Assembly: GCF_026914185.1 (NCBI RefSeq)
Contig: NC_070562.1
Coordinates: 7,874,001-7,938,000 of the forward strand
Direction: 5' to 3'
Origin: Puccinia triticina
Lineage: Eukaryota; Basidiomycota; Pucciniomycetes; Pucciniales; Pucciniaceae
Length of the DNA stretch: 64,000 nt
Shown here: piece after piece, positions 11,521 to 23,123 of the stretch
How positions within the stretch are numbered: position 1 is the first letter of the stretch
Layout of the letters: each line of letters opens with the position of its first letter
Position numbers and translations under genes: made by a program
The notes under the pieces: model-generated
Told to the model about the DNA's origin: nothing
What the model saw: only the letters and a program-made list of their open reading frames with translations
Database searches by the model: none

Positions 11521-11877
11521 TCCAATTGGATTCTATATTCGTACGTCTCCGCCTAGATTTATCAGTGATGTATGGTATCTATGATTAGTAAACGTCAATT
11601 TCGAGTCTTCGAGTGGTTTCCTGTGATGTCTTTGGCCGCAAGAAGATCGGCTGAATACATATGGTCACCCCGAGGACCCCGGGGGGTGCCGCGCAGCCCG
11701 GGCGCAGGGGGCCGCGCTCCGCGCGAGGCGCTGCCGGCGTCTGCTCAGAAGAGGGACTCACTTGAGTTCGCCTCTTCACTCCGAACCCACAAATACATAC
11801 TCAACTCTGCAAGCGTTCAGCTCTGAAATCCGCCGGTGTACCATTCCACTCAGCTCACCTACACGATTCGCGTCTGA
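11521..11877. promoter_or_regulatory. divergent promoter region shared by the RS-rich gene and U1-C
   Basis: The 357 bp between the two start codons must hold both promoters. At 11660-11745 lies a block of almost pure G+C with self-complementary stretches (for example GGACCCCGGGGGG), unlike the AT-rich surroundings. No TATA box is obvious on either strand near the starts. Confidence 0.45.
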
Positions 11878-12587
11878 ATGGGGAAGTATTATTGTGACTA
11901 TTGTGGTAAGCTCACTATCATCCAACTCTGGTTTCCAAGAACTTACTTGAACTGGTTACCTTCTTGTCTAGATGTCTTCCTCGTCAGTGAAAGGTTAGTT
12001 TCCCGATTCCCTGAATGTCGGATTGCATAAAAGAATAGGAACGAACTGAATTCGCCAAATTGTCCAGTCCTTCCGTCCGCAAGGCTCACAACAGTGGCCG
12101 AAATCATCTGACAAATGTCCGGGACTATTATTCTTGTGAGTTGACTCTGCACTAATATTTCGTTCACGACATTCCTCTGACGAACATCGTACCAACCTGA
12201 AGCTCTGGGTCACGACAAGGCTCAAAGTTACATCGATGAAATTACACGGATGTTCGAAACGGGCGGTGGTAATTCAACTTCAAATCGTGGACCAGGTGGG
12301 AACCCTCTTGGGCCCCACCCAGTTCCTCCAAATCCTGTGATGGGTGGCCAGAGTGAGCATACTTCTTCATTTCTTAATTTTCTTCACTCCCTATTTAACT
12401 TGTCCCTCACCTTATACTCGCCTGATTTGATTGCCATGTAGTGCGACCCCCCATGCATTTCCCAGGCCCACCGATGATGAATAACACGTTGCCTGGGATG
12501 CCCCCTCCTCATGTAAATGGCTATTCCTCTGGCCCCCTTCCCCCTCAGCATCAACAAGCTTCTGGGGGTCAGCCGCCCCGCCATTGA
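11878..12587 (+). CDS. U1 small nuclear ribonucleoprotein C (U1-C)
   Basis: U1-C stabilises pairing between U1 snRNA and the 5' splice site in the nucleus. Five exons (11878-11905, 11972-11993, 12068-12135, 12203-12352, 12442-12587) encode 137 residues. The N-terminus is diagnostic: MGKYYCDYCDVFL, then SVRKAHNSGRNHLTNVRDYY, then LGHDKAQSYIDEITRMFE. The zinc-finger ligands are Cys6, Cys9, His24 and His30. The C-terminus is Pro/Met/Gly-rich, as usual. Residue 2 is Gly where most homologues have Pro. The third intron ends in AAG rather than CAG or TAG, the only frame-preserving choice. The gene has two very short exons (28 and 22 nt). Confidence 0.95.
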
Positions 12588-12909
12588 TAGCTGGAATGAA
12601 TCCTGCAACATGTCATCCCCCATCCCATGTAATCCATCTACTACACACTTTGAATCTTCTCCACACCAACTGTTTTGATGCGGAGAAGGCTCTCTCCTCC
12701 AGAAAACTAATCTCCACCGGCAGTGGCACCTTGCGGAATCCAACTCAGCCATCACTCAATCCTTCTTCTGCCTGATCACATCACGCAGGATCGAGCTCAA
12801 AGGAACTACCAATGAACAACAACATAATGAAATGAGAAATACTGGTTTGTTAATCTACAAACAGCTTTTACATTCCGACAAGCGCACGCCAGGTTTATGA
12901 TTGTGAAAA

Positions 12910-14004
12910 TCAGCCCTTGGTTTTGTTGTAAACCTTGATCTTCTTGTTCAAATGCCAACCAATCTTGACCACATCCCATATTGATATTGGACGCTTGGGT
13001 TTATTCCACTCCCGGGGAAGTTTTTCGTGCAGGTATCTATTTAATTGTAACGCATTGCCATTGGCTTCAGGCTTACATTTACCTGAAAAAAATGAGACAA
13101 CAAGTCACTTACATATTTTCAAGTGAGGTCGAATGTACAGAGTCCTGCCTGTTCCCGAATATAGAGAATATAAGTCCAACTTCCCCAAGAGCTGTCTGCG
13201 GATGAACAGAAAATCGGAATATAACCTAGTCGTTAGCCAAAGCTCTTGTAGTTCAATCAACACCAGAAACCAATGCCATACTGAGTAACATTGAAAATCC
13301 TAGGAATAAAAGCCTACCATGCGAGCTTTCAGTGATAGAGGTCTACGAGCGAAAGTGGCTAATTCCGCTCTTCGAAGAGCAAAATCGCTTAACGAGACTG
13401 GATGTGGGATTGCCCTCGTGTCGAGAAATTCATCGATCAACTTTTCATCTGGATTCAGCGAGTCTCCCGCTCTGATCCATCAAGAAAAAACGACAGTGAC
13501 AGGCAATTATCGGAGCATGAGGAACATGTTTGATCTTGAAGATACCAGCATTGCTAAATCATTGACCACACAGACACACAAACACTTACCCATGATCATG
13601 GCGAGTGATGCTTCCATCATGCTCTATGCGGTCATGAGTGCCTAACTCTGAGATCGAAACTGATAATCCCTTCCCGCAGAGAATAATCGCTAGGATGCTC
13701 AGAAAGGCGGCATGAATCCAGGAAAGATTAAAGCATTTGACAAGGGCTTTTATAAGTTCTCCAAGTTTTATCCTATCGTGCTTACTAGCAGGAGTACTTG
13801 AAAATTGAAAGCGTCAAAACTCGAGTGAGATTGTTTTGCTCTGGCTTGACCAAAAATAAACAAAAAAGCCCACAGGTATCCATGATTTACGAGTATAGAA
13901 ATTCCTGGACAAGGGCAACCAAGTCTTTTACGATTATAAGAGTGCCCGCTCTTCTCCAAATCATTTAACTGAATATCAGTGGGTTGATCGGTATGGAACA
14001 CCAT
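12910..14004 (-). CDS. heme-thiolate peroxygenase (unspecific peroxygenase / chloroperoxidase family)
   Basis: Five exons (14004-13874, 13796-13590, 13471-13318, 13195-13113, 13036-12910) join in phase to 233 residues. Family motifs appear in the expected order. These are the proximal heme Cys in CPCPG (Cys32), then NHGYL, the KALVKCFNLS helix, the acid-base segment RIEHDGSITRHD (Glu102-His103-Asp104), the GDSLNPDEKLIDEF helix, the catalytic Glu in TALGEVGL (Glu169), and the LPREWNKPKRPIS end. These enzymes use H2O2 to oxidise or halogenate organic substrates. No signal peptide is visible from ATG 14004, so it is either intracellular or lacks an upstream exon. Short upstream ORFs near 14.4-14.7 kb could be checked for that exon. 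The longest plus-strand ORF here (13319-13645) is a shadow. Confidence 0.85.
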
Positions 14005-16367
14005 GGTTAGAGATATGGTTAGAGATAAGTGTTGAGAATCAATATTTTGTAAGACTTGGGAGGGAAGTTCCTATTCAAGTTGCGAGAAGCGTTTCTCGGT
14101 TGAAGCTTCAAATTAGGATAGAGACTTGAATTTGTGGCTACGTCTCATTTGTACCAGTCAGTTGTAGTTATATGTCAATTTGCACAACCGGCTGTGCATA
14201 AGGCGATACTGAGGCATAGACTCTTCGGCTCGTCAGCGCACTTTTTTCTGGTCTAAATTCACTCGCTGCTGTGATTCGTCTGTGGACGAGCAGAAAGCTT
14301 GGCGGAGGTAGCTGGGCAGGGTGGTGCAGAAACACAGAAACGCAATGCTGTTGCCATCAGAAAGTAGCCGGACCACTCACCCTCTCCTTGGCCGTCTACG
14401 TTCTACATACATACGCAGTTTCCATGAGTCTGAGATGAGGTGAAATGCATTTGTAGAAGTTTTAATGTTGCGCATGATGTAGAGACTAGAGTAAGTATTC
14501 TTTCAACTCGACTCATCATAATTGGTTTGTCGAAGCAATGCTGGGGGCGAACTAAGAGAGGAGCGGAGTCTAGCATGCTGTGCGGGAATGTCGTGGGGTC
14601 GTTCAGCATTGCCGTCTCATTTACTGACGCAAATCCCGCAACCAACATGGACTTTGAGAGCTTGCACATTAATAAGCCTATGAAATATCCAGAATTATCC
14701 GATACTCAATACTTTCCCGCGTGGATTCTTCGTAAGAAGCCAAATTGACCAGCGTGAAGGCCGTTCTTGTGGCATGGCAAACTGTATTTCTCTTCCTGAG
14801 CTAAGAACCGACAAAAATTATCTCCAAATCCATGTCCCACTACACACAACATGGTGCTACCCTCGGTGCTGAAAACGGCTTCGAAGCGGGAAATACAAAC
14901 TCTGTGTACCTGGCGCGAATGATTGGAAGAACCTCTCGCAAGTGGATCGGAGCTCTTGACACATTTGCGAGTATCTATAATCTATGCAATGTTTCGTTTT
15001 GGCGCCAAGTCGTTTTGTAAAGATATAAGCTTGTTTGGTTGCTTATCATGGTGCATATGGTAGGATACGTATCATTAGTCTGTTCTATATAAGCCCATCA
15101 GACTTCGAGAAGTTGCTTTGTACAAATCAAGTTGGTCATGCCTTTTGTCAAAACTACTCTTCTGTCAAGAGTCCGACCCTATTTTTCCAAGCTGCATGGG
15201 GTCAAAGGAACTGCCTGGACTCTGAGCTCACGAAAAAAGCAGGGGAAACGGCCCAAAGTGGAGGTTCTAGCCGAACCCCTGCGCATCTCTTCCTTGGTCG
15301 CATCTCTTCCTTGGTTTGAACCTCTCTGAATTTTTTTTGGTGTTGATTTCGAATGTCAAACATTTACCATGTACATTTCTTGCATTGCATTTGTTCCAGC
15401 GTTGTGTCAACCCTGTGGCAGCAAATATCAAAGAAAATACGCCTTTGGCTACCCACTTTTCTTCTAGGACCTCAATTTCCCACTTGGCCAATAGCGCCTA
15501 ATTGTCCCACATCCTAATCGGAGGCAGTTGGGAGAGGGGAAGAAGTCCTTTTTAGTTTTCCCTCTGTGTTGGTCCAGATGATGAGCGGAAGAATTGAAAA
15601 GAATAGCTTGATCCAGATTGCATTCCTGGAAATACACTGAGTTTGGAAGTCCTGTGGCAGTTTGTATGGTTTTTTGAGGTCTGGAAACAAAGAAGCAACA
15701 ACAGAAAAGAATATGCAACACTCAGAACAATGAAAAAAATCAAAACTATGATAGTTCTTCCGTGGATCAGAAATTCACCATGCCAACCCATCCTCCAACT
15801 GCTGAATCACACATGGACTCCGGGTGGAACATGTTACAGGATTTTTCATCCTCTCCTCACATGTGAAAAGAGCACAGACCTCACAACAACACAAAAAAAA
15901 AAAAAGAAATAAAACAACTGTGGGAAACAAAGAAGAATTGGTGGAGCAGAGTAACATTGGAGCAGGAAACCTTGAATACTGGAACAACCTTATATTGAAA
16001 TATACCTATGGCAGACCTTGCGAACCAACATCAAGCTGTAACATGTGTTGGAATTCAACTTCTGGACTCTTATCTCATAAGAGGAAGAACCTAGCTGAGT
16101 TGTACAGAGAGTACATACTCACATGGTTTAGAATAAAAATGATTAATAATCATTTATGTTGTAGATTTGAGATGTTCTGATTTAGAACAATTGATTGGCA
16201 ATGAAAGAAGAGCAAGGTGCTCTTGGCAGAGTGACATCATTATATATGATGATGATTGTTGGCAATCATCAAACTTGAAGTGAGTTCATGATTGAGATGT
16301 TGTGCACAGAAGAAGAGAAATAACATTCTCTTATCATCCAAACATCAATTCTTGTTAGCCACTGGAA
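14005..16367. other. gene-poor stretch upstream of the peroxygenase
   Basis: Short open frames on both strands (for example 14440-14748 +, 14403-14669 - and 14832-15020 +) carry no recognisable domain. A poly-A run sits at 15893-15904. No terminal repeats were found between 14.0 and 16.3 kb. Confidence 0.35.
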
Positions 16368-16519
16368 GACTTCCCGTAGGATCTACGCCCCCTGTACAGA
16401 CTAAAATTTCACAGATCTAAACCTTACTTGCTGGTGAAAAGTGATTGAGATCAAGTTCTCACCAGCCAGTAAGGTTTAACCTGGCCTGACAGATCTGAAT
16501 TTTTAGCCCACGGGAAGTC
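16368..16519. mobile_element. MITE-like inverted repeat, about 150 bp
   Basis: The arms begin GACTTCCCGT and share interior blocks (AGATCT, TAAACCTTACT, GCTGGTGA) as reverse complements around a centre near 16445. This is a fold-back element without coding capacity. A clear target duplication was not found. Confidence 0.5.
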
Positions 16520-16730
16520 ATCCACTCAATACTCACCAAACAAAAATATGCTAGACTCATTGATTGTATAAGCTCACCTGATAATGAGAAATATACAATA
16601 ATTAGGAGTGTATTATTTTTTTTACTGACAGATAGCTATTGCTCTTTTTGATCAGCTGTTAGTTGGTTCAAGACACAGTAATTTGCTAATTCAAGCTCTA
16701 GCAATTCTGACTTTTATTATTATCAAGTAA

Positions 16731-17116
16731 GGCCCCGTTTGGAGCCAATATAAATATAGGTGATATAATTGTTGGTTAATTCAATGAAAACTACAAAATT
16801 CAATGTAAAGCCTCCAAATATATTTTCTAGGCAACCTACAATACTGGTCTCTTCAATTATGAAGTCATATTCAACTGATTCAGCATTATTCAGTACTGTA
16901 GTACCATTATATTGCTTTTGACCAAAACAAAGCAATATAATGGTATTATGGTGCTGAAGATGGCTGAATCAGTTAAATCTGACTTCATAGTTGATGAGAC
17001 CAGTACTGTAGTTTTCCTACAAAAAAAAATTGGATTCTTTATGTTGAGTTTTGTATTTTTTATTGAATTTACAAATGATTATATCACTTCTATTTATATT
17101 GGCTCCAAACAAGGCC
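16731..17116. mobile_element. PIF/Harbinger-like fold-back MITE, 386 bp, TAA duplication
   Basis: The ends read GGCCCCGTTTGGAGCC and, in reverse complement, GGCCTTGTTTGGAGCC. TAA flanks both sides (16728-16730 and 17117-17119). Almost the whole length is an inverted repeat centred near 16921 (ATTGCTTTT facing AAAGCAAT), so it can snap back into one long hairpin. The apparent ORFs inside are chance. Confidence 0.7.
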
Positions 17117-17224
17117 TAAAGCTTCTGGAAAAACCGGTGTGCTACCCAGGTACCACTTTGCCCCTCTGTGTTAATTGGGTAACCCCCGGACCCCTGTCCC
17201 TTGGCCCGCTATGAGCTGCCCTTG

Positions 17225-17515
17225 ATGACTGAAAATAGACTGGTCATTGGCCGGGACAGGTCATCAAGGACGGTCCTGGTGCAATTAGCAAGGGGAGTAA
17301 CAACTTCCCTCAATGACAAGTGTGTACTGGCTTTTGGGGGAGTACCCTCAATGACAATAACTGAACTGTTTCATGACCAGAACATGTTGTTAATCACTGT
17401 TCTGGTCATTGAGTGGTCCTCCAATCAAGTACCAACCTGTTCCGGTCATTGAGGGGAGGAAATCTTGATGACACATCCATTCTGGTCATTGAGGACACCC
17501 CTTGATGACCTTTTT
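17225..17515. repeat. degenerate satellite related to the array at 5600-5860
   Basis: Imperfect copies of GGTCATTGAGGGGAG and GATGACC recur several times with irregular spacing. The core is shared with the palindromic array in the Harbinger-like element at 5316-6156, but copies are more diverged and no terminal repeats bound them here. Confidence 0.5.
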
Positions 17516-17795
17516 GATGAAAAAAACCGCCTAAAAGATCCAGGCAGTGCCGGATGTGGTGCCGGGTGCCTGTTTCTGGCAAAAACTGTGCAGGTACCGG
17601 CGGTGTAAATGGTACCCAGGTCTGTTTTGAAATTCTCTATGCTGGGGGTATACACTCCAGTCCTATGTGAGTGAGACTCATGGGCATTAAATTTTCTGGC
17701 AATTGGAGTTTTTGATTGTGCACTCCAAAGACTCTTGAGTCCTGGGGTCTGCACTCCAATTGAATTGAAGTACTGTAGTCTGTACTCCAACAATA

Positions 17796-17946
17796 GCGGG
17801 ATTCAAAGTAGACCCGCGCATGCCACTTGCAAGGCAAGGCAAGCCGGCGTTCAACTCAAATGTTGAACATTGACTTGCAGTCTCCCCGCAAAACTGGGTT
17901 ATGCAAAGTGACCTGCATGCACGCGCGGGTCTACTTTGAAACCCCC
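17796..17946. mobile_element. Stowaway-like MITE, 151 bp, TA duplication
   Basis: The arms share TTCAAAGTAGACCCGCGC in inverted orientation, preceded by GCGGGA on the left and GGGGGT on the right. A TA dinucleotide flanks each end (17794-17795 and 17947-17948). It sits inside a tract with repeated TGCACTCCA-type motifs (17640-17970), suggesting insertion into an older repeat. Confidence 0.6.
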
Positions 17947-18084
17947 TAATAATTGGAGCCCACACTCCATCAACTCATCTCTTTTGAGAATATTTTGTAG
18001 TGCATTTAGACTGACCCTAAAAATAATGCGGAAAATTAGTAGTCACCACTCCCAGCAAATTTTCATTTTTGATCAACGACTTAG

Positions 18085-18257
18085 GGTGTTCAAAATTGAT
18101 TTTTGAATATAATTTTACATAAAATCATAAGATTTATCAAAGTTTTGAGAGGTTCTTGAAATGAAGAGAACCCTCAACTTTCACCCCATCAAAAGTTTGG
18201 ACATGTAGATCTGATGATTTTATGTATAAAGTGGTTTGAAAATCAATTTTGAACACC
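18085..18257. mobile_element. MITE with GGTGTTCAAAATTGATTTT inverted ends
   Basis: Both ends carry GGTGTTCAAAATTGATTTT in inverted orientation. A second inverted block contains ATAAAATCAT with a variable gap. The 173-bp unit has no coding capacity. The target duplication is unclear. Confidence 0.55.
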
Positions 18258-19265
18258 ACAACTGTCAAACATGGTGTACCCCAAAAAGGGGCTTGGGTAA
18301 ATGTGGGGTGGCAGGTTGAGAACCAGTCCTTGCTATGTTTGACCTTTGGGTGTCATTTTACCAAGCCTCTTTTCTGTTGCCCAAAAATTCCAAAATGGTT
18401 TTTGAAACCAAAACAAGAAGTTACCTGCGGTTTGTGAGGTTTGAGGGAATGTTTTCCAAAATGTTATGAAGATTTCCCACAACCCTGATTGGTGATGGTC
18501 ATAAAAATAACAAAGTCCTTGACTTCCTCATTCCCTTCTCTGCACTGGCTCTCAGCCAATGGATTTGATTCAAAAATCCATTCCATTCAAGATTGATTCA
18601 TTGTAAAGGTAATGGGCAAGCAACTCTCTTAAAGAACATCTTTTGGAAACTGGGTGAAACTCAACATTAGGGGGTATCAAATATGAACAAATCCACCATT
18701 ATGTAATTGACTGGTTTGAAAAAACCCATCATTTTTAAAACATGCTGGTCCTTCTTTTACCCCATTTTGGGATCCACTGGTGAACAATTTCATTTTTGGC
18801 TAAGTGACTGGTTTCTAATTGTGGATTTCTCATATTTGATACCCCCTATTGGTATGTTTATATCTCAGTATTCTTCTATCAAATCCAATGTTTTACTGAG
18901 TCTAAACTGGGTCTGGTCCAAGAACTTCCTCACCAAATCAAAACCATATTATCTTAGAGCCACTGTCACAAGACCCAGCTTCTGTGACTTTTAGTCCCTC
19001 AGCCTGGCTCACCTCAACAGACTCAGCTATGTGGAGTTTGCATCAATGTTGCCAGAGGGGCTGCCCAAAATGTAGCTTAATGCACAAAATACATCTTACT
19101 GGATGAATCCATTGTTCATCTTGACACTGATGGTAACAATGAGCTTGAGAACCATCTGCAAGGACATGTAGTGTATGTACACCATCTGTTTTTTTAATAA
19201 ATTCTAAACCCTACATATACTTCTTATTTATGGTTCTTTTTTATCTCTCCTCAAAACAACAGGTA
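18258..19265. other. AT-rich repeat-like spacer
   Basis: About 1 kb with no coherent gene. Open frames such as 18707-18994 (+) show no motif or splice structure. No bounded repeat was found. Confidence 0.35.
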
Positions 19266-19538
19266 CACCACAAGAAAAAGTTGTGCAACTGCCACATGCA
19301 ACATACTCCTCAGTCCTGTGTAACTTCCATTCTAGCCTATTCTAGCTCCACTCAAGCAAAAATCAGTCTTTTTTGTACAGTCACTACATATGCACAGTCA
19401 CTACATATGCACAGTCACTGTGCATTGAAGCTTCTTCAAAGGCAACATATGTATGACAAAGGTTGAATTTCCATCACCAGATTCCTTAGAGCTTTCATAT
19501 GTCAACTGGGGGACCTTGCTTGACTTTGTCTTGTAGTG
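19266..19538. mobile_element. CACTA-like MITE (copy 1)
   Basis: The left end CACCACAAGAAAAAG and the right end CTTGTAGTG (CACTACAAG in reverse complement) match the CACTA/En-Spm terminal consensus. Inside is a short direct repeat GTCACTACATATGCACA. A related copy lies at 30462-30689, sharing the ends and an internal CACAGTCA[AC]TGTGCATTGAA block. Confidence 0.5.
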
Positions 19539-19769
19539 GTCAAGTCTTGAAAGTAGTCTAGGAGCGGGAAATTTGAAGGTCAATATCTTCGAGAAGAATT
19601 GCAAACAGTTGACTCTTTGAAGACTGAGCTACTTACTTCGACGTATGTATGTATGTCTCCTCAATACTCCTTACCCGTTTCTCTCTCTCTCGCCGAATTT
19701 ACGAAAAAAATATTACTCGATTTCCTCTCCCTCTCGACCCACTCACGCACTCGCTCCTCGCCCAGGCCG

Positions 19770-20347
19770 TGATGGCGGAAGAGGCTGAAGCCAGGATCCG
19801 AACAGGCAAGCAAAATCACACCGGAACCGAAACCATTCTCTCTGTCTTCGCCGTACCGGCCCAGATACTGATCCGCATCACCCCTCTCCCGCCGGCGTTT
19901 TAGCTCCGAACTATTGAAAATCACTAATGCTGCCTCTGATAAAGGCGCCCCGGAAGGCCACTCTCACCTCCCCGTCTCCACCGCCACCCGGCAGGGTAGG
20001 CCCCGCGAGACGCCCAGTCGGATTTGGCGCAAGCTCAGCAAGAGCCGTCCGAGCAGTAGCGACGGGAGCGGGGGGCTGTTTTGGAGACGGAGCAGGTCGC
20101 GGACGCGTGACAGAGCGTCAGCGAGTCTTCCTGTTCTGCACAAGAGGCCCGCTTGCCCTGGTGGAAGGCCCCGAGTACCCGAACCAGCCATCCAACAAGT
20201 GTCGAAAGACCTCCGCAGGCCACACGGGCGGGGCGGCAACGGAGGAAAGGCTACTGAAGCTCGGGGCCGTTGAAACGGTCCAACGATTCCTTCGGCGGCC
20301 GCAACCATCCGGTGGGCAAAGGCAAGATCGGCAAGCTCTTCCGTAAA
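19770..20347 (+). pseudogene. GC-rich coding-like island, possible gene remnant
   Basis: This 580-bp block is far more GC-rich than its flanks and reads like protein (19869-20273 contains SSELLKITNAASDKG and RIWRKLSKSRPSSSDGSG). The frame is broken by a TGA at 19869-19871 and ends at 20271-20273. A shifted frame then continues with RSNDSFGGRNHPVGKGKIGK to a possible donor at 20347. The composition resembles the exons of the kinase gene at 56-60 kb. I do not recognise the family. It may instead be an intact gene whose introns I could not place. Confidence 0.25.
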
Positions 20348-21222
20348 GGTCCGTCCCTCTCCCCACCTTCCTACATATGCCCTTCAACTGGTTCAATTTT
20401 TGTGGGTGCGGGTTTGGTAGTCTTTCCTACGTATAGTGATGACTCCCAGCAACCCTGAAACCAATCCAATAACTAATTCCCTCTATTGGAGGGGGGCGCT
20501 GTCCCGTAGGGACCCTCCGAACAGCAGGTTTCATCGAGCCCGAGGCCCTGGGCAATTTGCTTCGCGCGTTGCTAGTCACCGCCGCTTGTCAATGACAGTT
20601 TCCGCAGTTGAGGAAAGGCATCTTTTTGATAATTTGTTGCTAATTTTTCTGAAATCAGTACTGTACATCAAAGCAAAAGGTTAATGATTGATGGATCATT
20701 TCGGGGAAGCTTTTTAGTCTGAATAGTAGAGATCAGTATCCGCTGATTTCTATCTGATACAATTTTTTGTTCGACCATTGATAACTATCCTTTTGAAAAA
20801 AAATATAAGTGAAGAAAACCAGAAGGCAAGAGGACATGCACATTGCAATAAAACAGAAGCCCGAATGTAGAAGCTTGAGTGCAGTCAAGTTAGATATGGG
20901 AGTGCTAGAGCAAACAGACATTACATCATTTTCCAAGCTACTTATCAGGTACTACTGCTACTACTAAGGTATTTACCAAAAAACAGCCTGTGCAGTTTGA
21001 TCAATCAATGGAAGGAGGAAAATTGATGGAGTTTTTGCAGAATCGACCATAAGGGGTTGGTGTGGGGTTAAATCAAAGAAATCTAGCGTCCTCCACGTGC
21101 AATCTCCAACGCTTGCCGATCTTATAGCCTATAGGGAGTAAAAATTACGGGTACGTAAGTTAGAGGAGTACCACTTCAACTTTTGATGGGCTGCAGCGTG
21201 AGTGCATGTACCTGCTAAAAAT

Positions 21223-21417
21223 CTAGCGGTCCACTGTGGGATCGGGCAATCCTGGAGAGTACATCCCCGCGGGAAACATCTTAGTCGACGTCGTCTGATT
21301 TTCGGCTTCGCGAACCCCACTGGCGACCGCTGCGCTCATGCAAACTGAGAAGAGGTGGGGGCTGAGGAGAATGACAGCGGCCCATTTCAAGCCAGCATTC
21401 AAAGCGGTGAACTGCAT
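21223..21417 (-). CDS. candidate small secreted protein (64 aa), unrecognised
   Basis: The ATG at 21417 opens a 64-residue frame with a convincing signal peptide (MQFTALNAGLKWAAVILL, then SPHLFSVCMSAAVASG) and a short polar mature part ending PGLPDPTVDR. It has no homology I recognise and few Cys. A downstream exon is possible, but I could not place an intron of normal size. It could be an effector-type secreted peptide, a first exon, or chance. Confidence 0.3.
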   Translation of the reverse strand: MQFTALNAGLKWAAVILLSPHLFSVCMSAAVASGVREAENQTTSTKMFPAGMYSPGLPDPTVDR

Positions 21418-22990
21418 GATATCTGTTAATGATAGGGTGATGTGATAAAAGGGCGTATTGAGTCCGTGATTGATTGAGTGGTTGCGTGTTTAAGTGATTC
21501 GTTGGTTGAAGTGGGTGATAGTCAGACAGGTCGACCTGTTATAAAGGATCATGGGCCCCTCAACTCAAGTCATGCTCGGGCCGAGGGACGCGTGCAAGTG
21601 TACCCGTGTACAAATATCCATCAATCTGCCACAAGTAAACCCCTTTGTTCCTCAATTGATTCCTGATTCATTTCCCTCACATGGCTTTCTTGTACAATGA
21701 AGATGCAACTTCCATCTCACAATTTACCACTTGCTTAAGCGGGCGTTGTTCCGAAGCCTCGCATGAATAGGTATGTATCAGTTTAATGTCGGTCCATGTG
21801 ATGATAGTGAAGAGGAAGGCCGGAGGGCACCTGATCACGGGGGGAAACAGGCTATGCAATAGCCTAATTCGTCCAATTCAAGCACCCTTGAGTATGTTGT
21901 AATCAGCATGTCCTCAAAATAAGCATCATGTCAGGTGGGGTAACCATGGGCGTATATCGGCGATTTCGTTACCAGGCTTCTCGCTTCGATGCCGCAACAG
22001 TAGTACAACGGTTTCGTACCGGCACTTGATACCTCTGTTCCAACCTTATGCTGAATCCCAAATCTGCAGGCAGCCACTCCAGTAACACAATTCGCCATTT
22101 TCATACCAACGCAGTTTTACTCAATTATGCTGGTGGCCGAAATCACAGCAGAAGTTCGGAGTCGTGGTAGACTTTGCCGACTTTGCAAGCGCACGCGCAA
22201 TTCCTGATAGCGAAGCTGGATTCAGTCGAGCAAGCGAGACACATGTCGGTTAATATCAGCCGACGATTTCTGCTTTACGTACTCCTCAGTCAATCAACTG
22301 GAATAAGGAACAACGTCATACGTATTTGCAGATGTAAGTAAGTACTAGAGAACTCGCGTCGACGCGCCGCGAGTCCTTGGAACTGAATCTGTTGAATACT
22401 CCGCCGCGGACTTCTTGGTGATTCTAACACACGGATTAATCACCAGCAATCACCACAACAATTCAAGGTGCCCGCAGTGACTGCGCATCTGATTTTTCAG
22501 GTGACACTGTATGCGCAAACAATACCAGGATGTTGCAAGTGTCATGATTAACAGTAAAATTGTTGGTAAGAAAAATGTCCAAGATGAACATCCTCGTGTC
22601 ATTAGGTGAGCCACATTGCAAGTTGGGGTTCCTGAAAATTGTAACACCAATTCCATTGTTAAGTCAAGAATCCAGGTACAGCAATGCTTCCAAGACCCCC
22701 TTAGTCATTGCAGTGAAACAGATTTCCCTGTTTTGTTCATTTGTAATTTGGAAAATTAATGGAAATTATTGCCAGGGAACAGATTGGTACACAGCTGATT
22801 CAGGTGTAGGAATGGTAAAGTTGTTGCCAATGGCCATCTTGACCTACTGGCCAAGCTGTCTGAGTCAATAAAAGAACTTACTGCCGGCTCCTTGGAAAAA
22901 ATGGGCCATTTACCGGTCACAATGACCTGCCACTGTTGATCACGGTATGGTGCTCCCACGGTAGGCAGCGCGGTGAGGGGAAAGTGCCCC
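21418..22990. other. gene-free stretch
   Basis: About 1.5 kb of mixed composition without a recognisable gene, terminal repeat or tandem array. Confidence 0.35.
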
Positions 22991-23004
22991 ACAGCTGCCC
23001 TTGA

Positions 23005-23123
23005 GGGTCCAGATGGCCCAGCGGTAACCATCACCCACGGAAGCTTGGTGTATCCCCTGCAAAGACATAGTATAATCACTTTGAAGAGAGTGACAAGTCC
23101 GGTGTTTGAATCCCGGTGGACCC
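23005..23123 (+). ncRNA. tRNA-like sequence (tRNA pseudogene or tRNA-derived SINE head)
   Basis: A perfect 7-bp acceptor-like pairing (GGGTCCA with TGGACCC) encloses an A-box-like TGGCCCAGCGGTAA and a B-box-like GTTTGAATCCC, the internal RNA polymerase III promoter elements. The middle is about 40 nt too long for a tRNA, and the T stem is imperfect. A functional tRNA is unlikely; a tRNA-derived element fits better. Confidence 0.4.

Noticed and set aside
11205..11525. Alternative ORFs on both strands across the RS-rich exon
   Set aside because: Shadows of Arg/Ser repeats; the selected frame splices in phase through five further exons.
13077..13112. 30-nt intron in the peroxygenase ending at the first CAG
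   Set aside because: Too short for a fungal intron and it leads to an immediate stop; a 76-nt intron ending at 13037 keeps phase and restores the family C-terminus.
13319..13645. 108-residue plus-strand ORF
   Set aside because: It overlaps exons of the minus-strand peroxygenase, whose motifs and splice phases fit a known family; the plus-strand reading has none.
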